Below, in pieces: positions 23,060-35,008 of a stretch of DNA of 64,000 nucleotides; within the stretch, counting starts at the first letter, position 1, and each line of letters opens with the position of its first letter. The stretch is from Budorcas taxicolor (Eukaryota > Chordata > Mammalia > Artiodactyla > Bovidae), in contig NC_068922.1 in assembly GCF_023091745.1 (NCBI RefSeq), forward strand, positions 34,080,501 through 34,144,500, given 5' to 3'. Below the pieces are notes generated by a model. That model ran no database searches. It was not told the origin of the DNA and saw only the letters and a program-made list of their open reading frames with translations. A program made the position numbers and the translations under genes.

Positions 23060-23745
23060 TCCATCTCCTCGATAGACTACCCATTCAGTCATAAAACAAG
23101 CCTCAGTAAATGTAAAAACGATCAGAATCATAAAAGTATGTTCTCTGACTAAAGTAGAATGCAATTAGGAATAAATAGCAGAAGGAAATTTGGGAAATTC
23201 ACAGGTATATGGAAATTAAACAGCATACTCCTAAGTAACCAGTGAGTCAAAGAAGACATCACAGGGAAAATTAGAAATACCTTGATGTAAAGTAACTTAA
23301 CACATTATTGACTGGGGGATTTTTGCAGAAACTAAAGCCCTTGGCTGGCAGTTTGTTAACCTAGGTGACTTTCGAAACACTTCAGTCAAAGGCATTCAGC
23401 AACAAAAGATGTATTAATATGTCTCTGGCCAATAAGTTGTTACAGTGTAACCCACCAGAATTTATAAGATGCAACTGAAGAAAACAGTGGTTAGAGGAAA
23501 ATTTATAGCCATAAGTGCATATATTTTTTCAAAGACCACGTTATATGATTTTATTTATATGAAATTTCCAAAATAAGCAAAGCTACAGAGACAAAAGATC
23601 AGTGATTTTTAGGGACAGGCAGTGGGGCAGAATGATAGAATATTTTGGCATTAGATGGTGGTGAGAATTGTACAACTTTGTGAATGTACTAAAAACTCCA
23701 AAATGTACAGTTTAAAGGGTGAATTTTGTGGTATGTGAATTATAT
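23060..23745 (+). mobile_element. Old L1 fragments, ORF2 and 3' end
   Basis: Sense L1-like: tatgttctctgactaaagta..aatagcagaaggaaatttgg, then gggaaaattagaaata, then gaggaaaatttatagcc. After an internal deletion it resumes with the 3' end (tatatgaaatttccaaaata, tgaatgtactaaaaactcca). About 155 bp at 23,300-23,455 do not fit the L1. Confidence 0.65.
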
Positions 23746-23962
23746 CACAAATATGCGTCCTAAGTTGCCTCAGTCCTGTCTGACTCTTTGCAGCCCTATG
23801 AACTGTAGCTGTGTCTGTCCATGTGATTTCCCAGGCAAGAGTATTGGATTGGGTTACCATGTTCTCCTCCAGGGGATCTTCCCAACCCAGGGATCAAACT
23901 CATGTCTCCTGTATTAGCAAGTGGGTTCGTTACCACTGTGCCATCTGGGAAGCCCACAAATA
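23746..23962 (-). mobile_element. Bov-tA SINE
   Basis: Antisense copy at 23,754-23,954 with the target duplication cacaaata (23,746-23,753, 23,955-23,962). It sits at the 3' end of the old L1. Confidence 0.93.
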
Positions 23963-24099
23963 CACCACAATATAAATAAATAAATATTAAGCAAGCCCCT
24001 CCTTGGGTGTCCTGTTCCTATGTCGGATGCATCAGGTGCCATGTGAACCCAAAGGGATATGAACCTAGCCTTCTAAAGCTGCTTGTCTGTTGGGGGTAG

Positions 24100-24217
24100 T
24101 GAAAGTGAAAGTCACTCAGTCGTGTCCAACTCTTTCTGACCCCGTGGACTATACAGTCCATGGAATTCTCCAGGCCAGAATTCTGGAGTGGGTAGCCTTT
24201 CCTTTCTCCAGGGGATT
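24100..24217 (-). mobile_element. Bov-tA SINE, tRNA head missing
   Basis: Antisense Bov-A part from gaaagtgaaagtcactcagt to ttctccagggga, then unrelated sequence. The tRNA-derived head is absent, so the insertion is 5'-truncated. Confidence 0.88.
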
Positions 24218-24279
24218 AGACATGAGCTAAGTAAAATTACAGTCGTAGTCGGTGATCTAAGGAAAAAAGATATGTGTTC

Positions 24280-24441
24280 TTTTTTTTTTTTTTTTTTAAT
24301 TTGTCTGAGCCAGGTCTTAGTTGCAGTGCCTGGGATCTTCTATCTTCATTAGCTGGATCTAGTTCCCTGACCAGGGATCAAACCTGAGCTGTCTATATTA
24401 GGAGTGTAGAGTTTTAGCCACTGGATCACCAGAGAAGTCTC
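24280..24441 (-). mobile_element. CHR-type SINE
   Basis: Antisense: an 18-base T-run, then ttagttgcagtgcctggg, ctagttccctgaccaggga and gccactggatcaccagaga. Diverged. Confidence 0.75.
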
Positions 24442-25204
24442 CAGTACTTGTTCATTATTAACTGGGATATCTGAGCCAAATGAGGTCAAAAGAGAATTCT
24501 TCTAAGGGGGAGTGATACTGGCTTGTGATCTGAAGGATGAATTCAGGTTATGGAAAAGAAAATCAGCATCACAGGGAGAGGCCCATGTGTGTAGAAATTG
24601 TTGATGACGGAGCCACTGTGTGGAGACTGAAAGAAGGCCAGTGTGGCTGGACAGAATGCGGGAGAGCAGTGCAGGGTGAGGCAGAGAAATGGGCCAAGAC
24701 CAGACCATGTAAAACCTCGTGGACGTGTTAAGGCATGTAGACGTTTTCATTCTGGGTGGTGTGCGCTGCACTGTGAGAGCATCTCTGTGGCCATGTGGGC
24801 TGGAGGAGCAGGAGAAGCAGGTAGAAGAGTATCCAGTGGTCCTGCCAGGGGGCGATAGAGCAGCTGATGCCAGGTGATTGGCAGTGGATTTCAGAAGTGG
24901 AGATTTCTGAACTGAGTGACCGACACTTCCACTCTTCACTTTTCAGAAGTGGGTGTATCTGGGGGCTTTTTTAAAGAGAGAAAATTGATATGATTTGGTG
25001 AAAGCCTAGAGATGGGAAGTGAAGGAGAGGGATACAAGACATGGCTCATGATGCTGGGAAAGTGAGGGTCAAGAGCCATTTCTGAACTGACGATTTTCCT
25101 GTCACACTGTGTATGAACAACTTCAAGTAACATGAATGGATACTTTTTTTTTCTTTCGAGAACTAACTCTTTCTTACCAAGGCAGTCACACATTATGTAA
25201 AGCT
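24442..25204. other. GC-richer unassigned stretch, possible ancient L2-like remnant
   Basis: 24,590-24,880 (ggccagtgtggctggacaga, gaccagaccatgtaaaacct, gacgttttcattctggg) recalls a widespread ancient mammalian repeat that I would place with L2-type remnants, without certainty. A 145-codon antisense frame (24,502-24,939) reflects the higher GC and has no recognisable domain. Confidence 0.35.
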
Positions 25205-26345
25205 ATGCAATCATTGAAAAAGCAAGAGAGTTCCAGAAAAACATCTATTTCTGCTTTATTGACTATGCCAAAGCCTTTGACTGTGTGGATCACAATAAAC
25301 TGGAAAATTCTGAAAGAGATGGGAAAACCAGACCACCTGACCTGCCTCTTGAGAAACCTGTATACAAGTCAGGAAGCAACAGTTAGAACTGAACATGGAA
25401 CAACAGACTGGTTTCAAATAGGAAAAGGAGTTCGTCAAGGCTGTATATTGTCACCCTGCTTATTTAACTTATATGCAGAGTACATCATGAGAAACGCCGG
25501 GCTGGATGAAGCACAAGCTGGAATCAAGATTGCCGGGAAAAATATTAATAACCTCAGATATGCAGATGACACTGCCCTTATGGCAGAAAGTGAAGAAGAA
25601 CCAAAGAGCCTCTTGATGAAAGTGAAACAGGAGAGTGAAAAAGTTGGCTGAAAACTCAACATTCAGAAAACGAAGATCATGGCATCTGGCCCCATCACTT
25701 CATGGGAAATAGATGGGGAAACAGTGGAAACAGTATCAGACTTTATTTTTTTGGGCTCCAAAATCACTGCAGATGGTGACTGCAGCCATGAAATTAAAAG
25801 ATGCTTACTCCTTGAAAGGAAAGTTATGACCAACCTAGATAGTATATTCAAAAGCAGAGACATTACTTTGCCAACAAAGGTCCATCTAGTCAAGGCTATG
25901 GTTTTTCCAGTGGTCATGTATGGATGTGAGAGTTGGACTATAAAGAAAGCTGAGCACCAAAGAATTGATGCTTTTGAACTGTGGTGTTGGAGAAGACTCT
26001 TGAGAGTCCCTTGGACTGCAAGGAGATCCAACCAGTCCATCCTAAAGGAAATCAGTCCTGTATATTCATTGGAAAGACTGATGTTGAAGCTGAAACTCCA
26101 ATACTTTGGCCACCTGATGCGAAGAACTGACTCATTGGAAAAGACCTTGATGTTGGGAAAGATTGAAGGCAGGAGAAGGGGACGACAGAGGATGAGATGG
26201 TTAGATGGCATCACCGACTCAATGGACATGAGTTTGGGTAAACTCCGGGAGTTGGTGATGGACAGGGAGGCCTGGTGTGCTGTGGTTCATGGGGTCACAA
26301 AGAATTGGACATGGCTGAGTGACTGAACTGACTGACTGATGCAAT
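25205..26345 (+). mobile_element. BovB LINE, longest copy, copy 6
   Basis: The element is at 25,212-26,338 with the target duplication atgcaat (25,205-25,211, 26,339-26,345). It covers more of the RT than any other copy: ENQESSRKTSISALLTMPK-like start (shifted frame), DCVDHNKL, GKGVRQGCILSP and catalytic YADD (LRYADDTALM). After a stop at 25,649 the C-terminal part stays open for 215 codons (25,679-26,326). Only one stop and one or two small indels break it. Confidence 0.95.
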
Positions 26346-26962
26346 TTACTGATAGCAAATATTTGGGGAAAGTTAAAAAAAAATTGAGGAAACTAGACAC
26401 GTGCCAAATGAGTTTTGCCCTTGGAGCCTCTTTTGGCCCAGCCTGCACATTCAGGGTCTTATAATGTACTTGGTCTTGCTGATGGTCCCCAATGCTATAG
26501 AGATCATCTGTCATTTGAATTTCCTCATTTTGATTTAAGTATTGAAAATAGACTCTGAAATAATTTTCTGGCAAGTAACTACCTACCAGTGAGGAATAAC
26601 TGGAATGAATTCAGTTTTAGCAATTCTTATTTGCTTGGCCAGCCAAAGTCTTAAAATGTCAAGTTCTTCAGAGATGTTTTTATTCTGCAGTTATATGGAG
26701 TGATAATGTTTTATTATAATTTCTGAAAGCCACTCCAGTAATTTAAGACTACACAGAAATAAATTTTAATCTATACCCTAAAAATTTTTTCAAATGACCT
26801 TTGAAGAGTTAGTTATTTGGGCATTCACTTGCATTTGGAATGCCAGCATACAGAACCAGCAGGCAAAAACCTGATGAAGAAAACAGATCATGCCAATAGG
26901 CTGTGATTTAAGTTTTACTGTAACTATTACAAGAAAGGTGTCTCTGCTTATAGTGTTTGTTG
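26346..26962. other. Unassigned AT-rich sequence
   Basis: No recognised gene or repeat. Confidence 0.4.
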
Positions 26963-27177
26963 CTGTGTGTGTGTTAGTCACTCAATTGTGTCTGACTTTT
27001 TGCAACTCCATGGACTGTAGCCTACCAGGTTCCTCTATAGCTATGAAATTCTTCAGGCAAGAAAACTGAAGTGGGTAGCAATTCCCTTCTCCACGGAGTT
27101 TTCCGGACCCAGGGATCAAATCTGGGTATCCTGCATTGCAGGCAGATTCTTTACCATCTGAGCCACCAGGGAGGCCT
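26963..27177 (-). mobile_element. Bov-tA SINE
   Basis: Antisense, with a short TG run at its left end. Bov-A part (gtcactcaattgtgtctgac) and head (gagccaccagggaggcc) are both present. Confidence 0.92.
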
Positions 27178-27633
27178 CATGTGTTCATTGCTAATGTATC
27201 AGTAATAGACAAACCTTACATACCCATAGCAGGAGGCAAATTTAAGTTAGGCGAATTTTTAAAAAGTCTTTTAAAGAAAATAGTAGTAACCTGCCTTTTA
27301 CAGGCTTATTCCAGGGCATTTTCACTAATCTTTGTCCTCATGGGCCAACACACACAGGAGGGAGTCAGACTGTTGTTCACAAATTTTCCATGAAGCTTGC
27401 ATTGATTTAAATCAAGTTTCCATTTTTCTTACTGGCAATATAAGCTCCATCTAAGGATTAGCACTTTACTGAGAAGCATTAACTGTATTGTTTTCCATGT
27501 GTTCTTATTCTATTGTGCATTTTAATTTCTGAGAATTAGACTTAAAATGGGAGCTTTAAGTAAAGAACAGGGAAATTTTGGAGGTTAGAAGCAGTTGTGA
27601 TTAAAAGCAGAACCTAGCAGAACCAACTACCTA
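27178..27633. other. Unassigned sequence
   Basis: No recognised gene or repeat. Confidence 0.4.
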
Positions 27634-27835
27634 TCTTGAAACCTCAGCTTTGCCATTTACTAACTGTGTGAACTTAGGCAAGTTATTTAACCTCTCTGTG
27701 CCTAATTCCTTATACATGAAATGGTGATTGTAACATATTCATCCCAAGGCTGTGGTGAGAATTAAATAAATTAACACACATTTAAAATACCTAGAACACT
27801 GTTTGGAAGATAGTAAGCTGCAGTTAGTTGCTGCA
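27634..27835 (-). repeat. MIR SINE
   Basis: Antisense MIR, well preserved: tttgccatttactaactgtgtg, cttaggcaagttatttaacc, gaatt..ttaaataaatta and ctagaacactgtttgg. Confidence 0.8.
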
Positions 27836-27892
27836 GCTGTTGTTATATTGATACTTATCAATATTTGAATTTTAGTAGCTAACTCTCACCTG

Positions 27893-28016
27893 TAGAAGGG
27901 GGTAACAGAGGATGAGATGGTTGAATAACATCACTGACTCAATGGACATGAGTTTAAGCCAACTCATGTCCTAGTATGCTATAGTCCATGGAGTCAGACA
28001 CAACTTAGCAACTGAA
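27893..28016 (+). mobile_element. BovB LINE 3' fragment, copy 7
   Basis: The last ~120 bp of BovB (gggggtaacagaggatgagat to agcaactgaacaac). The left flank aactctcacctg and right flank aattctcacttg match at 10 of 12 positions, a probable diverged target duplication. Confidence 0.88.
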
Positions 28017-28084
28017 CAACAATAACAATTCTCACTTGAAAATTCAAATATTATAATTCAGTTATGGTGGTTGTTATTGTGGAA

Positions 28085-28230
28085 TATTCATATTTTCTCT
28101 GGCTGCTTTCATGCCACCAGAAGAAAGGAAAAGCTATAATACTGTAAGGAAAAGATATATGACTGTAAGGTTCATAAAACTGAAAATATTTACTGTATGA
28201 TCCTTTACAGAAGGCATGTTCAATTGCCTG
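28085..28230. repeat. Possible hAT-type DNA transposon remnant
   Basis: ctctggctgctttcatgcca followed by ctgaaaatatttactgtatg and cctttacagaa resembles the interior and end of a mammalian MER/hAT-Charlie element. Ends not defined. Confidence 0.4.
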
Positions 28231-28572
28231 GCTTGTGGGGTTATTAGTTATTGATATGTTGATTGAATGAATGAACTATCCTGCTTTGACAAAGATGTAA
28301 GCTTGCATAGGAAAGTATATGACTAGTTATCCCTGTGGCCAGAACACTTCTTTTGTTTTGATTTGATTTAGAAAAAGTATAACTTTCCAGTTTGGTTTCA
28401 ATTTTGTTGAAACTAACATACAAGTTCATGAGTAGACTTAACTGTAGTAGATTGCATAAGTGTAGACATGCCAAAAAACATACTTATTCAGTAAAGAGTA
28501 TTAAGATTTGGATTTCTCTCAAGAATTGTCAAAACAAAAGTTCAGTTGTGTGCATGTGTATGTAAGGATATT

Positions 28573-29059
28573 TGCCATCTCATCAGTTCAGTCGCTCAGT
28601 CATGTCTGACTCTTTGCGACCCCATGGACTGCAGCACACCAGGCTTCCCTGTCCATCATCAACTCCTGGAGCTTGCTCAAACTCAAGTCCATCAAGTTGG
28701 TGATGCCATGCAACCATCTCATGCTCTTGTCCTCTTTTCCTCCTGCCTTCAGTTTTTCCCAGCATCAGGGTCTTTTCCAATGAGTCAGTTCTTCCCATCA
28801 GGTGGCCAAAGTATTGGAGTTTCAGCTTCAACGTCAATCCTTCCAATGAATATTCAGGACTGATTTCCTTTAGGATGGACTGGTTGGATCTTGTAGTCCA
28901 AGGGACTCTCAAGAGTCTTCTCCAACACCATAGTTCAAAAGCATCAGTTCTTTGACGCTCAACTTTCTTTATAGTCCAACTCTCATATCCATACATGACT
29001 ACTGGAAAAACCATAGATTCGACTAGGTGGACCTTTGTTGGCAAAGAATGCCATCTCAT
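28573..29059 (-). mobile_element. BovB LINE, 5'-truncated, copy 8
   Basis: The element is at 28,584-29,048 with the 11-bp target duplication tgccatctcat (28,573-28,583, 29,049-29,059). It is the only BovB on the minus strand. A 158-codon antisense frame preserves the ORF C-terminal part (VHLVESMVFPVVMYGYESW onwards) with small losses. Confidence 0.95.
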
Positions 29060-30099
29060 AATTATTTTTAAAAGATTCTTGAAAAAGAATTCTGAAACAG
29101 TGTGCTAATAAGATGAATTTTACAGTAATAATATACCTTAACAGTACCGTGTTATAATCCCATTTCAGGAATTACTTGTTGTTAGTTTTGTCAAGGCTTT
29201 GGCTGTGTGACTCAGAACCTAGTATTTCCATGGCAGCCAAAACTCTGGAACTTTTGGCAGCTGAGCCTGGAGCACATATGCTTTGATTTTGTCACAGGGA
29301 TCATTTAAGCAAATAACCTTATCTTCTTTTTTGATGCAATTTTTGACGTCGTGGATCTTTTTGTTTCGTTATATAACCTTTATTAAGGATCTAGTTTGCT
29401 CTTGAATATCTGTAAATCTTGCAGCTCCTTTTGTTTAGGTTTACATCTTTCAAAGTATATTCATCAAATACTTTTGAAAGACTTCTCTCCTCCAGGGCCC
29501 CAGGGCTACTGAGAACAGGACAGGGTGGGACCCTGCCCTTGGAGAGAGTCAGGACGATAAATGTTAAATTAATGTAAGTACCATCGGTGTTGGGAAAGAA
29601 TTAAATTGTGTAATGGACTTATAAACTAAGAAGGTCTAAACTCATCAGGGGAAGTCAGAGATTGTTTCTTTGGATTCTTAATTTTTTACATTTTTTTAAG
29701 TTTTGTACTATATTTAAAAATCTGTTCTCAACTAAATGTCTGTTACTTAAGCTGAAATTATTTTGGGTTTAGCAAATGCATTGAAATAAGAACTTTAAGA
29801 AATTAACGGCGCCCTTATTGATTTAGGCACAACCTACTCATTAGTATTTATTAATAGACATTAGATAGTTGAATGATGAACCTTGTGCATTTGATTTTGA
29901 CAGAAAATTTCTAATTAAGTAAGATCATGGTAAATTTGGAATGAGGAAAATACAAAGTGAGAAAAGACTGCCATTTAGTTTGTTAATTACCATTTAAAAA
30001 TCAAAATACCTGTTTATCCTTCTTGAACAGAAACATGTTTAAAAGTGGGATCTGTCTTAATTTTTTTCTCTCTTTTGGAACAGTTTTTTGTTTATAATG
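29060..30099. other. Unassigned sequence
   Basis: 1 kb without recognised repeat. GC-richer 29,490-29,560 is not assignable. Confidence 0.4.
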
Positions 30100-30660
30100 T
30101 AAAAATAGATGGTTACACAGTTTACATATATGTGTGTGTGTGTGTCTGTATACATAGGCACTGTGTTTATGTGTATGTTGGTGTATGTATAAACACACAC
30201 ACACCAAAAAATGTACAAAGAAAAAAGGAGAATTTTCACCACCCCAAGTCCTAGTGGTTACCCCAAGGTAACCACTGTTGACAATTTGATGTTTCTCTTG
30301 GGAGTACAACTCTTTTTTTTTTTTTTTTTAAGACAGGTGGCATCAGAGTATGTGCACTGTTCCACAATTTGCTTCACTTAAGATTATTTCCTGCATGTCT
30401 TTCCCTGCCAGTGTTTACTGAAGTCCACCTGCCTCTCCAGATCTACCTCACTCTTGTTGTTGTTGTCATTGATAATGTTATTTTAAGTAGTCCATCCACA
30501 GGGTAAAATATTCAGAAGGTTTACAAAAGAGTACACAGTGGAAGTCAGTCTCTCTCAAATGTGCCTCCCAGTTCTCTTTCCAGAGGCAGCCACCCTTAAC
30601 AGTTTCTTACCCTCTGGGTTCGTTCCTTTATTTTTATGTGCTTTTACTTGGTGAGCCTAA
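30100..30660 (-). mobile_element. Old L1 3' UTR remnant (tentative) with dinucleotide run
   Basis: taaccactgttgacaatttgatg, cacaatttgcttcacttaag and later gtacacagtggaagtcagtc and ccacccttaacagtttctta are typical of antisense L1M-type 3' UTRs. A (TG)n run (30,129-30,145) and a (CA)n run (30,193-30,205) lie at its left end. Confidence 0.45.
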
Positions 30661-31818
30661 AATTAACCCCCTGCCCAGTCATTTATAGGGAAACGGAATG
30701 CTTAGTGAATTTACAGCAGCAACCCATTGATCTTGTAATGTCAGTGTTTAAGACTGCATACCAAAATGAGAAAAGACCCCATTAGTTGGATTTCAGTCTG
30801 AGATTTCATGCCTTGTGATTGTTTGGAGGCTGTAATCTGTAGGTGTACACTGAATGTTCCCAGCAGAAACCCCACAAGGCCCTACGTGGCCCAGAGCACC
30901 TCCTCCAACTTGCCCTGACCTCACCCACACATGTCTGCTGTCTCATTGTCAAGGCTGTGAATATAGCCCCAGGTCTTGGGTGACGGAAGAATAAATGGCC
31001 TTGCTGCTTTTGTTTCAGAGCTAATGGAGGGATTTGTGGCTAATCTCTGAGATGCCTATGGTTATTTTAATCTGCAACCACTTGGGTTAACTTCATTCCT
31101 GAAACTTAATTTGATAGTGCCAGAGCCTGAGGAGGGGAGAGGTGTGGCTGGTGGGGACAGTGGATTGACAGGGGTATGGGCAGCGCTCACTCTGCCTGAG
31201 TCAACCTGGGGGTGAGAAGATGTTATTTAATGAAGCACTTTTCCCTGTTAACACTGGGTCTTTTGTCAGCTGCTGACACTAAAGTAGCCTTATGAACAGA
31301 GATTGTCTAGAAACCCCTGCCTCTCTTAAACTGCATCAGAGAAAATGGGGTGATACATGTTTTGGGGAAATGGAAAACTAGGTTCATTCTTAAGAGTGGC
31401 TATGTTGAAAAGCTTATGGCCTGAGGAGCCATAAGCCGGTAATTCCTATTTATGGGCAGTATTTACCTCTGTATAAAATATGTTCCTCAAAAAAACACAC
31501 TGAAATATATAATGCTATATAAGAAGATTCTGTCACCAGAGAATGAGTTAAAAAAAAAAATGCAGTTCCTTAATACATCGTGCCTTTTCACATAGATGTA
31601 TGTGTAATATAAATATTATATCTTTTATAAATATTCTTTAATTTTATTATTTTTCTTTACAGTGGAAGACATACATGCCTCACGAAAGTCCACTGTGCTT
31701 CCAATATAGGTTAAAGATTTGCCCACTTAAAATGTCCTGAATGCTTGCCATCTTTGCATAAATTTATATAGGTCACAAGGTTTACGCTCCTTGTCACTAA
31801 TATAATCACATTCACTTT
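30661..31818. other. Unassigned sequence
   Basis: 1.15 kb without a recognised gene or repeat, with a moderately GC-rich centre (30,850-31,200). Confidence 0.4.
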
Positions 31819-32935
31819 TTGAAAATTGTGAAAAAAAGCATAACAGAAAACTTATCATGTTTCCCATCTTTAAGTGTGCAACTCAGTAGTGTTAATTATA
31901 TTCACATAGCTGTGCAACCAATCTCTAGAACTTTCTCATTTTGCAAAACTGAAACCATAAACCAATTAAACAATAAATCCCTGTCTTTCCCTCCCCGCAA
32001 CCCCTGGCAACCACCATTATACTTCCTGCTTATATTAATTTTACTCCAGATATAGCATATAAGTAGAATCACAGAGCATGTGTCTGTTTTTCCCCCTCTG
32101 GCTTATTTCACTTAGCTTAATGTCCTCAAGGTTCATCATACTGTAGCAGTTGTCAGAATTTCCTTCCTTTTTAAGACTAAACAATATTCCGTTGTGTGTG
32201 CATACTGCATTTTGTTCATCCATTCATCTGTTGACAGGTAACTTGGGTTGCTTCTTGGCTATTATGAGTAGTGCTGCTATGAATATGAGCGTGCATATAT
32301 CTCTTTGAGATCTTGCTTTCATTCCTTTCGCATATATGCCCAGAAGTGGAATTGCTGAAGCTTATGGTAATTCTAATCTTTAGTTTTTTGAGGAACTGCT
32401 ACACTGTTTTCTATAGCAGTTGTACCATTTTTCATTCCCACCAACAATGTACAATGGTTCCAACTCCTCCACATCCTTGCTGACAGTTGAAATCTTCCAT
32501 TTTGGGGGATAGTAGCCTACATCTTAATGGATGTGAATTCCATTTTGGGAGATAGTAGCCTACATCTTAATGGATGTGAGGTGATATCTGATCATGGTTT
32601 TGATTTGCATTCTTCTCTGGATAAGTAATATTGGACATCTTTTCATATACTTTGTGACTGACTATATGTGTCTCCTCTGAACAAATGTCTGTTCACGTCC
32701 TTTTCCCATTTTTAATCAGTGTATTTAGTTTGTTATTGTTGTTGAGTTGTAGGAGTTCTTTATATATTCTGGATAAATGATTTGCAAGTGTTTTCTCCCA
32801 TGCTGTAGGCTGTTCTTTGACTCTGTTGTTTTCTTTGATGCACAGAAACTTTCAGTTTTTATATAGGACAGTTTATTTGTCTACTTTTACTTTTGTTACG
32901 TATGCTTTTGATATCATATTATTCATGTTTACCTT
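31819..32935 (-). mobile_element. Old L1 (L1M-type), 3' UTR and ORF2 end
   Basis: Antisense L1. Landmarks: aagtgtgcaactcagtagtg, cccctggcaaccaccattat, gttcatccattcatctgttg, tcattcccaccaacaatgta, ttgagttgtaggagttcttt, gtgttttctcccatgctgta. It contains a 43-bp tandem duplication at 32,495-32,579. Confidence 0.88.
32495..32579. repeat. 43-bp tandem duplication in L1
   Basis: Two 42-bp copies, 32,495-32,536 and 32,538-32,579, offset by 43 bp. They differ at one position (ttttgggggat versus ttttgggagat). Confidence 0.95.
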
Positions 32936-33084
32936 TAATCTTTTGAGCTCCACTAATTTTTCTAAAATAACAAGAGCAAAATGTATTGAAATATTTAAGT
33001 AATCATAAAACCGTTGCACAGACATAGTTGAACACAGCTTCAGAATGAACATTTGGTTGCCGGGCAGCACCATCATACACTGGC

Positions 33085-33449
33085 TTAAAAAATTGCTTCC
33101 CTGGTGGTACAGTGTATAGGAGCCCGCCTGCCAGTGTAGGGGACACAGGTTTGATATCTGGTCTGGGAAGATTCCGCATGCCATGGAACAGCTAAGCCCA
33201 TGCACCACAACTACTGAGCCTGGGCTCCAGAGCCCGCAAGCCAGAACTACTGAGCCCTCATGCAACTACACACTAGCCCATGTGCCTAGAGCCCGTGCTT
33301 TGCTCGGCAGCAAGAAAAGCCGCCAGAAGCCCGTGCACTGCAACTAGAGAGTAGCCCCACTCTCTGCAACTAGAAAAAAGCCTGCGCAGCAATGAAGACC
33401 CAGTACAACCAAAAATTAAAATGAGTAAATAATTTTTAAAAATTGCTTC
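33085..33449 (+). mobile_element. CHR-type SINE, long form
   Basis: Sense element from gcttccctggtggtacagtg through box-B-like ggtttgatatctgg to the body made of repeated 'acaactactgagcc..gagcccg' modules, ending aaaaattaaaatgagtaaat. The flanking taaaa(a)attgcttc at both ends (33,085-33,099 and 33,437-33,449) is the target duplication, overlapping the first bases of the SINE. Confidence 0.9.
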
Positions 33450-34316
33450 ACTTGCTAATATGACACTGTATACACTTGGAGCACAAAAAGCAGTTTGAGA
33501 TGCAAATAAAAAAAGTGTGAAGGCATAGATTTGGGGACCATGGCCAAGTACATGAAAACAAAAGATTAGAAAACGCTACTAATCAGATCCTTTGATTTGG
33601 AGTTCCTGTGTGTACAATGAACCTTTGTAGAGAGGCTTGCAAGACAAAAGGCCCCCCTATTTCTTTCCACCCTCTTCTGTTTCTCATCTTTCCTATGAGG
33701 TGATGCCTCATAGTCAACACCTCTAAACAAATAGAGATAACTCAAAAGCTTTATTCAAAGCCTAACTTTCAAATTTAGAGAAGTATAAGATGCTCTTAAA
33801 ATATTTAACTTCATTTAGCTCGCCTTAAATTTTAATAAGCTGTTGCCGTTGATGAACAAGAAGATCATTTAACAACCAGTTGATGGTTATTGACTGCTTA
33901 GACGACTGGCAATGCACACAGAGTCTGTAGGTGTCTTTCTGGCTGTAGTAGAGAAGGGAAGAACTGGCCCTTAACTGATTCTCTGTATCTTCTGAGATAT
34001 TTAAGTAACCTGGAATTTAAGTGCTTTTTATTTCCCTCAGATGCCATTTCTCCTTCTAAAATAATGTTGCCATTGTTCCTGTTTTCCTCCCACTTGCTTT
34101 TTCTTTCTTGTGTGGTTTATACTCATTCCCCTTGCCTCTTCTTGTTAGTCCCATGAGGATGTTTGTAGCTCATCTTCTTGCCTGACATTCCCTTCCCACC
34201 CACCCAAACTCATCATTCAGTGTCCTCAACCCTCCCCTCTCTTGCAGGCTTTATAGGATTTAAACAGGCCCAATGGTGGGCTCTAGGGCAGTAGTGCTCC
34301 ACGTTGAGAAACCCTC
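33450..34316. other. Unassigned sequence
   Basis: No recognised gene or repeat. C/T-rich from 34,060 to 34,240. Confidence 0.4.
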
Positions 34317-34385
34317 ACGCTGCAACTTGAGAAAGCCTTCACAGCCAAAAGTAAAAAGTACATATAAAAATTTAAAAAAGAAAAG
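34317..34385 (+). mobile_element. CHR-type SINE 3' end fragment (tentative)
   Basis: gctgcaacttgagaaagcct..acagccaaaagtaaaa resembles the 3' end of the CHR element at 33,350-33,420. Confidence 0.45.
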
Positions 34386-34676
34386 GTTGGAAGGAGCTGA
34401 TTTAAAAACAAAAACAAGCCCAGTGGAGTCTCCGTGGATATCATTCAGATTTCCAGTCACTAGGAGACACACACAGCAAATACTTCCTAAGTACCAGGTC
34501 CGGTGGCTTCCTCTTTCACCTGGTGCCCAGGTGTTGGTCAAGCAACTACCAGAAAATCCTTAAGCTTCAACGTGGCCTCTTGACATCTTGTCCTCTGAAC
34601 ATCTAAGAAAGCAGTTTGAGCCTTAGAAACTTAAGCAGAAAAAAGAAGCTACTGAGATATCCATCCCCCTTTATTT

Positions 34677-35008
34677 TCTTTTAGATGTGAAAGTGAAAGT
34701 CGCTGTCATGTCCGACTCTTTGCGACCCCATGGACTATACAGTCCATGGAATTTCCCAGGCCAGAATACTGGAGTGGGTAGCCTTTCCCTTCTCCAGGGG
34801 ATCTTCCTAACCCAGGGATCGAGCCCAAGTCTCCCACATTGCAGGTGGATTCTTTACCAGCTGAGCCACAAGCGAAGCCCAAGAATACTGGAGTGGATAG
34901 CCTATCCCTTCTCCAGTGGATCTTCCTGACCCAGAAATTGAACCGAGGTCTCCTGCATTGCAGGCAGATTCTTTACCAACTGAGCTATCAGGGAAGCCCC
35001 TCTTTTAG
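34677..35008 (-). mobile_element. Dimeric Bov-tA SINE
   Basis: The element is at 34,685-35,000 with the target duplication tcttttag (34,677-34,684, 35,001-35,008). Same arrangement and same junction (gaagcccaagaatactgg) as at 17,144. Confidence 0.95.

Noticed and set aside
24502..24939. 145-codon minus-strand frame
   Set aside because: It lies in a GC-richer stretch with old-repeat character. Overlapping frames are open on both strands, there is no domain, and no splice context.
25679..26326. 215-codon frame as a host gene
   Set aside because: It is the C-terminal part of the BovB ORF. The same protein occurs in ten other copies in this window.
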